Shown here: in pieces, positions 23,817 through 32,375 of the stretch
Layout: the number at the start of each line of letters is the position of its first letter
Position numbering within the stretch: position 1 is the stretch's first letter
NCBI GenBank assembly: GCA_002425765.1
Contig: DIMW01000001.1
Span: 1-64,000, forward strand
Direction of reading: 5' to 3'
DNA: 64,000 bases
Origin: Spirochaetaceae bacterium UBA5556
Lineage (GTDB): Bacteria > Spirochaetota > Spirochaetia > Treponematales > Rectinemataceae
Notes under the pieces: generated by a model
The model's input: the letters and a program-made list of their open reading frames with translations, nothing else
Told to the model about the DNA's origin: nothing
Databases searched by the model: none
Program-made: the position numbers and the translations under genes

Positions 23817-26005
23817 TGCGAACCGTATTTCGTTATCTGAAGCCATACTGGCTCAGTGTCATATTGGTCATTGCGCTTTTGTTCCTTCAGGCGAACGCCG
23901 ACCTTTCGCTGCCGGACTATCTGTCCAAAATCGTGAACGTCGGCATCCAACAGGGCGGTATTGAGGCGGATATCCCGCAGGTCATGCGCGCGAGCAGCTT
24001 CGAGGCCCTGAGGAAGCTCATGCAGATGGAAAGCGCGGGGGACAGATTCGCGGCGCTGGAAAAAGTGTACGCACAGGTGACGCCTGGCTCATCCGAAGCA
24101 GATTCCCTCGCGAAGAAGTGGCCGCTCGCGAAGACCGAGCCCGTCATGTCGCTGAATACCGGTGACAAGGCCGCAGTGGATTCTGCGAGAGAGATATTTC
24201 TCGCGGAGTATCCGAAACTGGTGGTGTTCTCGCAGGTGGCAGCCGGAGGCGGACAGTCGTCCGCGGCGGCCTCCGGGCTGTCCACGCTCGGCTCCATGAG
24301 CCCCCAAGAGATTCTCGCGCAGATGAACGGCCTCGACTCGCTCACGAAATCGCAGCTCACCGTCCGGGGCCTGCAGGCTGAGTTTACGGCGCTCGGCGTC
24401 GATACGAACGCGCTACAGACGTCCTACATTCTGCGGATCGGCGCGCTCATGCTCCTCGTCACCCTTGCCTCGGTGATCGCGACAATTCTCGTCGGCTTTC
24501 TTAGCTCAAGGATGGCGGCGGGCACCGCCCGCGACCTGAGGAGCGCGGTCTTCGCGAAAGTCGAGGACTTTTCGCTCGCCGAGTTCGATTCATTTTCGAC
24601 CGCCTCGCTGATCACGCGTTCGACCAACGACGTGACGCAGGTCCAGATGATGATCATGATGGGCACGAGGATGCTCTTCTACGCGCCGATCATCGGTGTC
24701 GGCGGCGTCATTCGGGCGCTCGGCAAGGCCTCCGGCATGTGGTGGATCATCGCGCTGGCCGTGGGCGTACTCTTGGCCATCATCGGGCTCGTGTTCGCGA
24801 TCGTGATGCCGAAATTCCGCACGGTGCAGAAGCTCGTGGACAAGCTCAACCTCGTCGTGCGCGAAAACCTCTCCGGCATGATGGTCATTCGGGCGTTCAA
24901 CAGGCAGGACCACGAGGCAAGGCGCTTCGACAAGGCCAACAGTGACCTGACGGGCACGCTCCTCTATGTGACACGCGTCATGGTCGTGCTGATGCCCCTC
25001 ATGACCGTCATCATGAACGTGGTCTCCATTTCGATCATATGGGTGGGCTCGCACGAGGTGGCCGCGGGGAGCATCCTCGTCGGGGACATGATGGCGTTCA
25101 TGCAGTACTCCATGCAGATATTCTTCGCCTTCCTCATGATGTCGTTTATGTTCATCATGCTGCCGAGGGCGAGCGTCTCGGCCGACCGCATCGCGCAGGT
25201 CATCAATACCGGTGTGAGCATCCGCGACCCCGAGAACCCGGCCCGCCTTCCCGAGCCCGTGCGCGGCCAGATCGAGTTCCGCAACGTGCGGTTCCGCTAC
25301 CCGGGCGCCCAGGAGGATGTGCTGCACGACATCAGTTTCACCGCGAAACCGGGCACCACGACGGCGATCATCGGCACGACGGGATCGGGCAAGTCGACCA
25401 TGGTCAGCCTCATCCCGCGTTTCTACGACGTGACGGAAGGGCAGGTGCTCCTCGATGGCGTCGATATCAAGACGCTTCCCCTTGAGGAACTCCGCTCCCA
25501 TATCGGTTTCATCCCCCAGAAGAGCATGCTCTTCACGGGCAGCATCGCCGAGAACATCCGGTACGGAAAAGAGGGGGCGACGGACGACGAGCTCGTGGAA
25601 GCGCTCTCGATATCGCAGATCATGAGCCTGGTGGAGGAAAGTCCTGAGGGGCTCGGACGCCAGATTTCCCAGGGGGGCATGAACGTCTCCGGCGGCCAGC
25701 GTCAGCGCCTCTCGATAGCCCGCGCCCTGGTGCGCCGGGCTCCGGTGTACATCTTTGACGACAGCTTCTCCGCCCTCGATTACAAGACCGACAGGACGAT
25801 CCGGTCGTCGCTCAAGACCTATGCGAAAGACAGCGTCATTTTCCTCATCACCCAGCGCGTCGCCCCAATCCGCCACGCGGAGCAGATCATCGTACTCGAT
25901 GATGGGCACGTGGTGGGCATCGGCACGCATGAACAGCTGATGAATACTTGCGAGGTATACCGCGACATCGCGCTTTCGCAGCTCAGGGAGGAGGAACTCG
26001 CATGA
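23816..26005 (+). CDS. ABC exporter half-transporter with non-canonical ATPase site and large extracytoplasmic loop
   Basis: This membrane-plus-ATPase half-transporter, 729 aa from ATG 23816, is one partner of a heterodimeric multidrug-type exporter. The membrane domain comes first. The loop after the first helix is about 150 residues longer than usual (about residues 40-200), rich in Ala, Ser and Gln, and probably lies outside. The nucleotide domain follows with Walker A GTTGSGKST (about residue 519) and signature SGGQRQR. Walker B ends D648-D649 instead of the catalytic D-E, as in the degenerate site of TM287/288-type pairs. The start overlaps the MarR stop, and the end overlaps the next gene (ATGA). 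Confidence 0.93.
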   Translation: MRTVFRYLKPYWLSVILVIALLFLQANADLSLPDYLSKIVNVGIQQGGIEADIPQVMRASSFEALRKLMQMESAGDRFAALEKVYAQVTPGSSEADSLAKKWPLAKTEPVMSLNTGDKAAVDSAREIFLAEYPKLVVFSQVAAGGGQSSAAASGLSTLGSMSPQEILAQMNGLDSLTKSQLTVRGLQAEFTALGVDTNALQTSYILRIGALMLLVTLASVIATILVGFLSSRMAAGTARDLRSAVFAKVEDFSLAEFDSFSTASLITRSTNDVTQVQMMIMMGTRMLFYAPIIGVGGVIRALGKASGMWWIIALAVGVLLAIIGLVFAIVMPKFRTVQKLVDKLNLVVRENLSGMMVIRAFNRQDHEARRFDKANSDLTGTLLYVTRVMVVLMPLMTVIMNVVSISIIWVGSHEVAAGSILVGDMMAFMQYSMQIFFAFLMMSFMFIMLPRASVSADRIAQVINTGVSIRDPENPARLPEPVRGQIEFRNVRFRYPGAQEDVLHDISFTAKPGTTTAIIGTTGSGKSTMVSLIPRFYDVTEGQVLLDGVDIKTLPLEELRSHIGFIPQKSMLFTGSIAENIRYGKEGATDDELVEALSISQIMSLVEESPEGLGRQISQGGMNVSGGQRQRLSIARALVRRAPVYIFDDSFSALDYKTDRTIRSSLKTYAKDSVIFLITQRVAPIRHAEQIIVLDDGHVVGIGTHEQLMNTCEVYRDIALSQLREEELA

Positions 26006-27915
26006 ACACGAATGAGAAATCAAACAGTATGAATACCGCCGGCGCCTCCCCAATGCCGAGGAGGCGTGGCCATGGCTTCGGGCCCCCCGGCGGAGGCCCG
26101 CACGCCCTCATGCCCGGAGAAAAGTCGAAGGATTTCAAGGGCACGATGAAAAAGCTCATCGCGTACCTGGGCCCGTATCGCTGGGGGCTCTTGGTGGCCA
26201 TGGTGCTGGCTACGGCCGCGACGATCCTGGCGATCGTGGGCCCCAAGATTCTCGGCACCGCGACCACGACGCTCTTCGAAGGTGTGGTGAAGAAACTAAC
26301 TCGCTCCGGAGACATCGATTTCACGAAGATCGGCGGCATCCTCATGACGGTGCTCGGACTCTACGTGTCATCCGCGATCCTGCAGTACATCCAGGGCTGG
26401 ATTGTTTCCGGGATCGCGGTCAAAATCACCTATACGCTGCGCAAAGACATCATTTCAAAGATAAACCGGATGCCGTTCAGGGCCTTTGACAACACGAACC
26501 ACGGCGAGATTCTCTCGCGCATGACGAACGATGTCGATACGGTGAACCAGACGCTCAGTCAGAGTCTCTCGCAGATGATCACCTCGGTGATGACGCTGAT
26601 CGGCGCCCTCGTGATGATGCTCACCATAAGCTGGCAGATGACGCTCGTCGCCCTGGCGATGATTCCTCTCTCGATTGGGCTCGTACAGATCATCGTGAAG
26701 CGCTCGCAGAAGTATTTCAAGACTCAACAGGAGTATCTCGGCCACCTGAACGGGCATATTGAAGAGGTTTTTGGCGCGCACACGGTGGTGAAAGCCTTCG
26801 GCGGTGAGAAAAAGGCTGTCGCGGCATTCGACGAGCTCAACTCGACACTCTATCAGTCCGCCTGGAAGAGTCAATTCCTGTCGAGCATCATGATGCCGCT
26901 CATGAACTTTGTCGGCAATTTGGGCTACGTCGCGGTGGCGGTCAGCGGCGGCTGGCTCGCGGCGAAAAAGATGGTCACGGTCGGCGATATTCAAGCCTTT
27001 CTGCAGTATGTGAGGTCCTTCACGCAGCCCATCACCCAGGTGGCGAACATTTCGAACGTGCTCCAGCAGACGGCGGCCGCGGCCGAGCGCATCTTCGACT
27101 TTCTGGCCTCCGAGGAAGAGCAACAGGATATTGCCATTGGCGAGGCGCCCAAGGGAATTAAGGGCAAGGTTGAGTTCCGCCACGTGCATTTCGGGTATCT
27201 CCAGGGCCAGCCCATCATCAAGGATTTCAGCGCGACTGTCCTTCCTGGGCAGAGGGTGGCCATCGTCGGACCGACGGGCGCCGGCAAGACTACGCTCGTG
27301 AAGCTTCTCATGCGCTTCTACGAGCCCGAGAGCGGCGAGGTTCTCATCGACGGCGTGCCGATCAAGGATGTGCCGCGCTCGGTCGTTCGGTCATGGTTCG
27401 GCATGGTTCTGCAGGATACCTGGCTGTTCTCCGGCACCGTGAAGGACAATATCGCGTACGGGAAGCACGATGTCAGCGAGGGCGAGATTACCGAATCGGC
27501 GAAAGCCACCCACGTCGACCACTTTGTGCGCGCATTTCCCGAAGGCTACGATTTCGTGCTCAACGAGGAGACGACGAATATCTCCCAGGGACAGAAGCAG
27601 CTTCTGACCATCGCCCGCGCCATGCTCGCCAAGCCGCCCATGCTCATCCTCGACGAGGCGACAAGCAACGTGGACACACACACCGAGCTTTTAATCCAGA
27701 AAGCGATGCTCTCTCTCATGCAGGGGCGGACAAGCTTTGTGATCGCGCACCGGCTCTCGACGATACGCGACGCCGATCTCATCCTTGTGATGGACCACGG
27801 CGACATCGTGGAGCAGGGCACGCACGAGGAGCTGCTCGCGAAGTGCGGTTTTTACGCCGAGCTCTACAACAGTCAGTTCGACGAGAGCGGGGAGATGCAG
27901 CGGGTGTGCTCGTAA
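26002..27915 (+). CDS. ABC exporter half-transporter, catalytic partner
   Basis: This is the second half of the exporter, 637 aa from ATG 26002, overlapping the previous stop (ATGA). A Gly/Pro-rich cytoplasmic lead (residues 1-45) precedes a six-helix membrane domain of normal size. The nucleotide domain has Walker A GPTGAGKTT (about residue 422), a complete Walker B with D551-E552 (LILDEATSNVD) and the switch histidine in AHRLSTI. Its signature is ISQGQKQ, weaker than LSGGQ. In heterodimeric exporters the altered signature sits opposite the partner's altered Walker B, so both changes fall in one and the same degenerate site. The substrate is unknown, probably a drug or lipid. Confidence 0.94.
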   Translation: MNTNEKSNSMNTAGASPMPRRRGHGFGPPGGGPHALMPGEKSKDFKGTMKKLIAYLGPYRWGLLVAMVLATAATILAIVGPKILGTATTTLFEGVVKKLTRSGDIDFTKIGGILMTVLGLYVSSAILQYIQGWIVSGIAVKITYTLRKDIISKINRMPFRAFDNTNHGEILSRMTNDVDTVNQTLSQSLSQMITSVMTLIGALVMMLTISWQMTLVALAMIPLSIGLVQIIVKRSQKYFKTQQEYLGHLNGHIEEVFGAHTVVKAFGGEKKAVAAFDELNSTLYQSAWKSQFLSSIMMPLMNFVGNLGYVAVAVSGGWLAAKKMVTVGDIQAFLQYVRSFTQPITQVANISNVLQQTAAAAERIFDFLASEEEQQDIAIGEAPKGIKGKVEFRHVHFGYLQGQPIIKDFSATVLPGQRVAIVGPTGAGKTTLVKLLMRFYEPESGEVLIDGVPIKDVPRSVVRSWFGMVLQDTWLFSGTVKDNIAYGKHDVSEGEITESAKATHVDHFVRAFPEGYDFVLNEETTNISQGQKQLLTIARAMLAKPPMLILDEATSNVDTHTELLIQKAMLSLMQGRTSFVIAHRLSTIRDADLILVMDHGDIVEQGTHEELLAKCGFYAELYNSQFDESGEMQRVCS

Positions 27916-27973
27916 GAGGCGCGCTCCGTGGCGGGGCGCTGAGCGGAGTGGCCCGCGGCGGCCATATATGCAT

Positions 27974-28010
27974 AAAAAAGCGCGGTACCGCAAGGCGCCG
28001 CGCTTTTCTT
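27974..28010. terminator. Bidirectional terminator between the exporter and groEL
   Basis: The layout is AAAAAA, GCGCGG (27980-27985), a short inner CC-GCAA-GG hairpin, CCGCGC (27998-28003), then TTTTCTT. A-run and T-run flank the stem, so it should terminate transcription from both sides, ending the exporter operon and groEL. Confidence 0.75.
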
Positions 28011-28021
28011 GTCTTGAAACC

Positions 28022-28050
28022 GTACAATCTGACACTGGGTCAGATTGTAC
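28022..28050. repeat. Perfect 12-bp inverted repeat (REP-like palindrome)
   Basis: GTACAATCTGAC (28022-28033) and GTCAGATTGTAC (28039-28050) are perfectly complementary, with a 5-base loop. It lies just past the 3' end of groEL, beside a separate terminator, so termination does not need it. It resembles the short dispersed palindromes (REP/BIME) that are moved by Y1-type transposases. Only one copy was noticed in this window. Confidence 0.5.
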
Positions 28051-28060
28051 CGGACGAAAA

Positions 28061-29698
28061 TCAGTAATCCATACCGCCCATACCGGGGCCGCCAGCGGGT
28101 GGCGCGGGCGGGTTCTTCTCGGGCAGGTCGGTGATGGCGCACTCGGTGGTGAGGAGCAGGGCCGCGACCGATGCCGCGTTCTGGAGCGCGCTGCGGGTGA
28201 CCTTGGCCGGGTCGATGATGCCCGACTTCACCATGTCGGTCCACTCCATCTTGGCCGCGTCGAAGCCCACGCCTTTCTTCTCATGCTTGGCCTTGTCCGC
28301 GATGATCGAACCGTCGATGCCGGCGTTGTCGGCGATCTGGCGGATGGGTTCCTCGAGGGCGCGCTTGACGATTTTGAAGCCGACGCGCTCGTCGTCCGTC
28401 ATCTTGGAGGTATCCGCCTTCTCGAGGGCGAGCGCCGACTGAATGAGCGCGATGCCGCCGCCAGGGACGATGCCTTCCTCGATGGCCGCGCGGGTCGCGG
28501 AGAGCGCGTCCTCGACTCTGTGCTTCTTTTCCTTCATCTCGACTTCGGTGGCCGCGCCGACATTGATTACCGCAACGCCGCCTGCGAGCTTGGCTAGGCG
28601 CTCCTGGAGTTTCTCGCGGTCGTAATCGCTGGTGGTCTCCTCGATCTGTTTCTTGATCTGGGCGATGCGGTCCTGAATGTCCTTCTGTTTGCCGCCGCCA
28701 TTGATGATCGTGGTGTTGTCCTTATCGACCTTGACGGTCTTGGCGGTGCCGAGCTGGCTGAGGGAAGTGTTTTCGAGCTTGAGGCCGAGTTCCTCGGAGA
28801 TGACTTCGCCGCCTGAGAGGATCGCGATGTCTTCGAGCATGGCCTTGCGGCGGTCGCCGAAGCCGGGCGCCTTGACGCCGCAGACATTGAGCGTGCCGCG
28901 CAGGTGATTCACGATGAGGGTGGCGAGCGCCTCGCCTTCGATATCCTCGGCGATGATGAGAAGTGGCTTGCCGGTCTGGGCGATCTTCTCCAAGACGGGA
29001 AGAAGGTCCTTCATGTTGGAGATCTTCTTGTCATAGATGAGGATGAGCGGGCTTTCAAACACGGTGGTCATCGAGTCGCGGTTGGTCACGAAGTAGGAAG
29101 ACGTATAGCCGCGGTCGAACTGCATGCCTTCGACATACTCGATCGTGGTCTCCATAGTCTTGGATTCCTCGACCGTGATGACGCCGTCTTTGCCGACTTT
29201 GTCCATCGCGTCGGCGATCTGGTCGCCAATCTCGATATCGTTGTTCGCGGACACGGACGCGACGTGCGCAATCTCCTCTTTTTCCTTGATTTCCTTGGAA
29301 TTCTTCCGGATTTCTTCGACAGAGAGAACCACGGCCTGATCGATGCCGCGCTTCAGTGCCATAGGATCGATCCCGGCCGCCACGGATTTCAGACCTTCCT
29401 TGACGATGGAGTACGCGAGCACCGTCGCGGTGGTCGTGCCGTCGCCTGCGATGTCGTTGGTCTTGGTAGCGACTTCCTTGAGAAGCTGGGCTCCCATGTT
29501 CTCATACGGATCCTCGAGTTCCACTTCCTTCGCGACAGATACGCCGTCCTTGGTCACGGTCGGGGCGCCGAACTTCTTGTCGAGAAGTACATTGCGGCCC
29601 TTTGGACCAAGCGTTACTTTGACAGCCTTGGAGATAGTCTCGACGCCGACAAGCAGTTTCCGTCGCGCATCTTCGCTGAACAACAATTGTTTCGCCAT
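28061..29698 (-). CDS. groEL: Chaperonin GroEL
   Basis: This 60-kDa chaperonin subunit of 545 aa is the standard length. It forms the double-ring folding chamber with GroES as lid and hydrolyses ATP in the cytoplasm. The ATP-binding stretches GPKGRNV and GDGTTTATVLA are present, as are the hinge and apical segments and the Gly/Met-rich tail (GGPGMGGMDY). AGGAGAG precedes the ATG. No groES gene is adjacent on either side, which is unusual for bacteria in general but is known where groES sits elsewhere. No CIRCE repeat is seen upstream. Confidence 0.98.
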   Translation of the reverse strand: MAKQLLFSEDARRKLLVGVETISKAVKVTLGPKGRNVLLDKKFGAPTVTKDGVSVAKEVELEDPYENMGAQLLKEVATKTNDIAGDGTTTATVLAYSIVKEGLKSVAAGIDPMALKRGIDQAVVLSVEEIRKNSKEIKEKEEIAHVASVSANNDIEIGDQIADAMDKVGKDGVITVEESKTMETTIEYVEGMQFDRGYTSSYFVTNRDSMTTVFESPLILIYDKKISNMKDLLPVLEKIAQTGKPLLIIAEDIEGEALATLIVNHLRGTLNVCGVKAPGFGDRRKAMLEDIAILSGGEVISEELGLKLENTSLSQLGTAKTVKVDKDNTTIINGGGKQKDIQDRIAQIKKQIEETTSDYDREKLQERLAKLAGGVAVINVGAATEVEMKEKKHRVEDALSATRAAIEEGIVPGGGIALIQSALALEKADTSKMTDDERVGFKIVKRALEEPIRQIADNAGIDGSIIADKAKHEKKGVGFDAAKMEWTDMVKSGIIDPAKVTRSALQNAASVAALLLTTECAITDLPEKNPPAPPAGGPGMGGMDY

Positions 29699-29811
29699 AC
29701 CTTTGCTCTCCTGTATTTTACAGTGTTTCCCCGGTTACCGACATGTCATCGGATGAACGACGCTGCGGAACCAGTTAATCTATTTTGGAACGGCTTTGAG
29801 AGGCCTGTAAT

Positions 29812-29840
29812 AAGATATAAAAAACGCGAAGAATCGGCAA
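29812..29840 (-). promoter_or_regulatory. Candidate promoter of groEL
   Basis: On the minus strand, TTGCCG (29835-29840) lies 17 bases from TATCTT (29812-29817). The leader to the groEL start is about 105 bases. The HrcA-type repeat (TTAGCACTC and its complement) is absent, so the heat-shock control, if any, differs. Confidence 0.4.
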
Positions 29841-29926
29841 GAGGAATACCCATGAGGCAATGACCGTGTCCTGCGCAGAATGTTCCGTGGTATTCGCATG
29901 GAACGTTTTATGCTACACTGGGGTGC

Positions 29927-30652
29927 GTGAAAAGACCGTTTCCAATACTCTACGTCGATACCGAGATGCTCGCGGTCGACAAACCGGCCGGACTGCTCGC
30001 GGTTCCCGACCACTGGGACCCCGATGTCCCCGTCGCCCGAGAGATGCTCTCGAAAGAATTCGGCAGGCTTCTGCCCGTGCACAGGATAGATAAGGAGACG
30101 ACCGGCGTGCTCCTGTATGCCAGGAACGAAGCGGCGCACCGGGAGCTCAATGAGCGATTTTCGACGCGACAGGTCGAGAAAGTCTATCTTGCCGTTGTGC
30201 ATGGCGAGCCCGAAGAGGATGCCTGGGACGTGGAGCTTCCGCTGCGCGCCGACGGCGACAGAATGCACAGGACGGTCATCGACGCGTCGAAGGGGAAACC
30301 CGCGAAGACCAGGTTCGAGGCGATAGAACGATTTCGCGGCTTTACGCTCGTGCGGGCGCTGCCCGAGACGGGGAGGACACACCAGATCAGGGTGCACCTC
30401 GCCGCGTCGGGCCTGACGATCGTGGCGGACCCCCTCTATGGCGACGGCGCGTCCCTCATGCTCTCCGCCCTGAAGCGCAAATGGAAGGGCGATGTCTATG
30501 AGGAGCGCCCCCTTCTGGGCCGCACCGCCCTGCACGCGGCGAAGGTCGCACTTATGCACCCCGCGACCGGCGCGCGGCTGGCGATAGAGGCGCCCCTTCC
30601 CCGCGATTTTAGGGCGACGCTCGCGCAGCTTCGCAAATTGTGTTCTCCCTGA
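29927..30652 (+). CDS. RluA family RNA pseudouridine synthase
   Basis: This 241-aa enzyme converts a uridine in rRNA or tRNA to pseudouridine. The core has VDKPAGLLAVPD at the start of the domain, the catalytic aspartate in HRIDKETTGVLLYARN, and the closing ETGRTHQIRVHLAASGLTIVADPLYG motif. The N-terminal S4 domain found in RluC/RluD is missing, so it belongs to the short RluA-like group; the exact target is not clear. The GTG start has only a weak ribosome-binding site. A TACACT box ends 7 bases before it, so the mRNA may lack a leader. It is divergent from groEL. Confidence 0.9.
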   Translation: MKRPFPILYVDTEMLAVDKPAGLLAVPDHWDPDVPVAREMLSKEFGRLLPVHRIDKETTGVLLYARNEAAHRELNERFSTRQVEKVYLAVVHGEPEEDAWDVELPLRADGDRMHRTVIDASKGKPAKTRFEAIERFRGFTLVRALPETGRTHQIRVHLAASGLTIVADPLYGDGASLMLSALKRKWKGDVYEERPLLGRTALHAAKVALMHPATGARLAIEAPLPRDFRATLAQLRKLCSP

Positions 30653-30667
30653 GCCGCGGCGAACCAT

Positions 30668-30913
30668 TCAGGCGTCGACGATCACTCTGTTTCGCCCGCT
30701 TTTTTTGCTTGCGTAGCGCTGCTTGTCCGCGCGCCTGCGGCCGAGAACGGTTTCGGCGCTGTAGCCGGTGATCGCTTCGGCCGCCGTATTCCGGTATTGA
30801 ATGCGCCTTTCTTTATCGACGATGTATACGCCTTCATGGAGCACTTGAAGAATTGGCTCAAACCCGGGCATAGCCTGCGATTCACTGGGGTCATTCGTGA
30901 AGTTCTTGTTCAT
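30668..30913 (-). pseudogene. PAS domain fused to the last residues of a GGDEF domain (internal-deletion remnant)
   Basis: This 81-aa product starts at 30913. Its ATG overlaps the aminotransferase stop (ATGA) and GGAG lies upstream, so it may still be translated. Residues about 17-60 read as the first half of a PAS domain (LQVLHEGVYIVDKERRIQYRN followed by EAITGYSAETVLGRR). Residues 61-81 (ADKQRYASKKSGRNRV) match the C-terminal end of diguanylate cyclase GGDEF domains (usual form ADxALYxAKxxGRNRV). Everything between, including the GGDEF active site, is missing, with the junction near 30728-30745. It cannot make cyclic di-GMP. I read it as an in-frame deletion of a PAS-GGDEF gene; a small functional PAS protein is the alternative. 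Confidence 0.65.
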
Positions 30914-32280
30914 CTCCACTGGAGGTGGAACGCGGCGATGGCGCCGATGACGCGTTCGAGCTGGTCGGTCGGCGGCAGGATGGTCGTGCGGAAATGCGCG
31001 GTGCCGGGTTTTTGGCCGAAACCGCTCCCCGGCACAAGGCACACGCCTTCCTCTTCGAGGAGCGCCATGCAGTACTCTTCGTCGGTTCTGCCGGAAGGCA
31101 ACGAGATCGAGGGAAACGCGTACATGGCGCCGTCGATGGGCTGACAGCGGATGCCGGGAATGCGGTTGAGGCCCTCTTCTATCATTTTTGCGCGCTTTGC
31201 AAGCTCCGCGAGGATGGCCTTTTGCTCTTCGGCAAAGAGAGGGTAGCTCGGCTCGCCGGCCACCGGCGGGCTGACCATGAGGTAGGTCAGCACCTGACCG
31301 GGTACATTCGCGCAGAGGGCGACGGACTGCAGTTTCGTGATCTGGGCAATCACCTCTTCGGGCAGATTGCGCGCTTCCATATAGCCGCCGCGCTGCCCAC
31401 ATTCGCCGAAAAATCCCTTCGATGTCGAGTGGAAGCTGAAGAGACTCACCTCGCGTTCATGCAGTTTCGACATGAGGTGGGCGAAGGAGATGAAGGTGAT
31501 GCCCGGCCTGTAGATATTCTTTTGGTAGACCTCATCGGCGAGGATCGCGAGATTGTGGCGCTTCGCAAAGCGAATCACCATGCGCATGTTGTCTTCGGAG
31601 AGGACGCTGCCCGTGGGGTTTCCGGGGTTGATGACGACGATGGCGCGGGCGCGTATGCCCTCTTTGATCGCGCCGTGCATCGCGTCTTCGAGCAGCTCCT
31701 CGTCGAGGTTCCAGCCGGACTCCTCATCGAGATAATACCCAACCTGGCGTCCTCCATAGAGCGTGATCGTCGCCGAGTAGAGCGGATACTGCGGTATCGG
31801 TATGAGAATGCCGTCATTTGCCGACGCGATGAGGAGGCGGAGCGCGGCCTGGACGCCCTTTGAGGCGCCGTCCGTGAGGTAGATATGCTCCGGATTGGAG
31901 ACTTGGTCTACGCCATCGTGGCTGTCGCGCGCGGCGATGAATTCCGAAATCGCCGCGCGGACAAAACGGAGCCCCTTCGATTCCGAATAGGCGCCAAGTC
32001 CGTACTTCGATTGTTCAAGAATATAGTGCGTCTTTTCTCTGACGTCGTCCTGGAACGCGTGATCTGACCTTTTCAGCAGCTCAGGCTGTTCGCAGGCCGC
32101 CAGCACGTCCCGCACATAGCGCAAGGGGGCTTGGCCCAAGGCCTGGGGATTGCCGATATTGCAGTAGATTATCTCTCTGCCCTGGTCTTCGAGCTCTTGG
32201 GCGCGCGCGACGATCGGCCCGCGCACGGCATAGTGCGTGTGGAGCACCGCGTCGCTGAGATCGGAAATCTGAAGAGACAT
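30910..32280 (-). CDS. PLP-dependent aminotransferase, alanine transaminase type
   Basis: This is a fold-type I, class I aminotransferase of 456 aa. It resembles the eukaryotic-like alanine aminotransferases (GREIIYCNIGNPQALGQAPL near the N-terminus, then YLTDGASKGVQ, NPGNPTGSVLSEDNM and DEVYQKNIY). The PLP-binding lysine is expected in STSKGFFGECGQRGGY. Likely reaction: alanine plus 2-oxoglutarate to pyruvate plus glutamate. GGAGGA precedes the ATG. It is divergent from hflX. The following PAS remnant overlaps its stop codon. Confidence 0.9.
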   Translation of the reverse strand: MSLQISDLSDAVLHTHYAVRGPIVARAQELEDQGREIIYCNIGNPQALGQAPLRYVRDVLAACEQPELLKRSDHAFQDDVREKTHYILEQSKYGLGAYSESKGLRFVRAAISEFIAARDSHDGVDQVSNPEHIYLTDGASKGVQAALRLLIASANDGILIPIPQYPLYSATITLYGGRQVGYYLDEESGWNLDEELLEDAMHGAIKEGIRARAIVVINPGNPTGSVLSEDNMRMVIRFAKRHNLAILADEVYQKNIYRPGITFISFAHLMSKLHEREVSLFSFHSTSKGFFGECGQRGGYMEARNLPEEVIAQITKLQSVALCANVPGQVLTYLMVSPPVAGEPSYPLFAEEQKAILAELAKRAKMIEEGLNRIPGIRCQPIDGAMYAFPSISLPSGRTDEEYCMALLEEEGVCLVPGSGFGQKPGTAHFRTTILPPTDQLERVIGAIAAFHLQWR

Positions 32281-32340
32281 GATTCCTCCTCGAGTAATCG
32301 CGCGTATCTTATCATTGGGGGCGCTTTTCCGTCGAGCATA

Positions 32341-32369
32341 GTGTCATGGGCGCGATAATTGTGTAATAT
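32341..32369 (+). promoter_or_regulatory. Candidate leaderless promoter of hflX
   Basis: GTGTCA (32341-32346), 17 bases, TAATAT (32364-32369). The predicted start of transcription falls at or next to the ATG at 32376. The -10 match is good and the -35 match moderate. Confidence 0.4.
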
Positions 32370-32375
32370 AGGGCG

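Noticed and set aside
29699..29926. CIRCE (HrcA) element upstream of groEL
   Set aside because: TTAGCACTC and its complement are absent.
30914..31402. Longer open frame upstream of the PAS/GGDEF remnant
   Set aside because: It lies wholly inside the aminotransferase gene in another frame, with Arg/Pro-rich shadow composition; the overlapping ATG at 30913 is the sensible start.
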